Shown piece after piece: positions 5,803 to 5,956 of a stretch of DNA of 5,956 nucleotides. Both the position numbers and the translations under genes were made by a program. Every line of letters starts with the position of its first letter. Within the stretch, counting starts at the first letter, position 1. Source of the DNA: JBMZCV01 sp049613665 (GTDB lineage: Bacteria; Bacteroidota; Bacteroidia; Chitinophagales; UBA2359); contig JBMZCV010000236.1 of NCBI GenBank assembly GCA_049613665.1, positions 1 through 5,956 on the forward strand, in the 5' to 3' direction. The notes under the pieces were generated by a model, which worked only from the letters and a program-made list of their open reading frames with translations, had not been told where the DNA came from and searched no databases.

Positions 5803-5956
5803 CAATGGTTCGGGCATTTTTATATAACAATTTGCAGTTATAATAAAAAACACTTCTTGGCAAGGGAAACATACTATTTTTCAGTTCAAAAGGCCATTAA
5901 ATTTGCAAATATTCGTCGCCTTAGCCTAAAAAAAATAGTATGTTTAAGCCTTTAAT
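5803..5956 (-). mobile_element. MITE-like palindromic element, copy 2 (cut by window edge)
   Basis: This is an inverted copy of 133-312. Its inner end, the complement of CAATGGTTCGGGCATTT (5803-5819), matches the right end of copy 1 with two transitions. The palindromic core (5871-5941, 71 bp) lies in an 88-bp block (5866-5953) almost identical to 165-251. The arm between core and inner end (5803-5865) is only about three-quarters identical to copy 1. The outer end lies beyond the window. It ends 24 bp before the acetyltransferase start, so it forms that gene's immediate upstream region. Confidence 0.75.

Noticed and set aside
133..5956. The two inverted palindromic elements as ends of a 5.8-kb compound transposon
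   Set aside because: The copies differ in divergence along their length, copy 1 has its own flanking duplication, and no matching outer duplication can be seen because the window stops. Independent insertions are simpler.

Overview
The window looks like an accessory stretch of a Bacteroidota chromosome. It is AT-rich, its genes start without Shine-Dalgarno sequences, and it carries a secreted protease ending in a type IX secretion (T9SS) sorting domain, a combination typical of that phylum. Genus cannot be told.

Layout. 1-132: the tail of an unseen upstream region, closed by a long hairpin terminator (69-109). 133-312: a 180-bp non-coding element with 17-bp terminal inverted repeats, a near-perfect 8-bp target duplication and a 70-bp palindromic core. 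A second, inverted copy starts at 5803 and runs off the right edge. 620-2914: a secreted M43 (cytophagalysin-like) zinc metalloprotease with five exact-phase 72-bp Cys/Asp repeats, a fibronectin-III domain and a T9SS C-terminal domain. 3055-4526: an apparently complete IS110-family insertion sequence on the minus strand. 4556-4602: a strong plus-strand terminator, probably that of the protease, now separated from it by the insertion sequence. 4840-5778 (minus): a two-domain protein made of an 'N-acetylglutamate synthase'-like N-terminal module and a GNAT acetyltransferase.

The main result is that the IS110 element can be read as a complete RNA-guided system. The leader upstream of the transposase (4293-4459, minus) folds into two internal-loop stem-loops like the target-binding and donor-binding loops of IS110 bridge RNAs. 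Loop 1 carries guides matching both chromosomal flanks: TACCAAG on one side and TATTTAA (including the core) on the other. Loop 2 carries guides matching the two ends of the element: ACAGCACCTA at the right end and CTCG plus a wobble at the left end. All four guide matches converge on one pair of junctions with a repeated TA dinucleotide. This fixes the element at about 1.47 kb and gives a 7+2+5 target, TACCAAG-TA-TTTAA.

The protease and acetyltransferase are convergent and have no evident functional link. The small palindromic elements and the insertion sequence have remodelled the intergenic regions around them.
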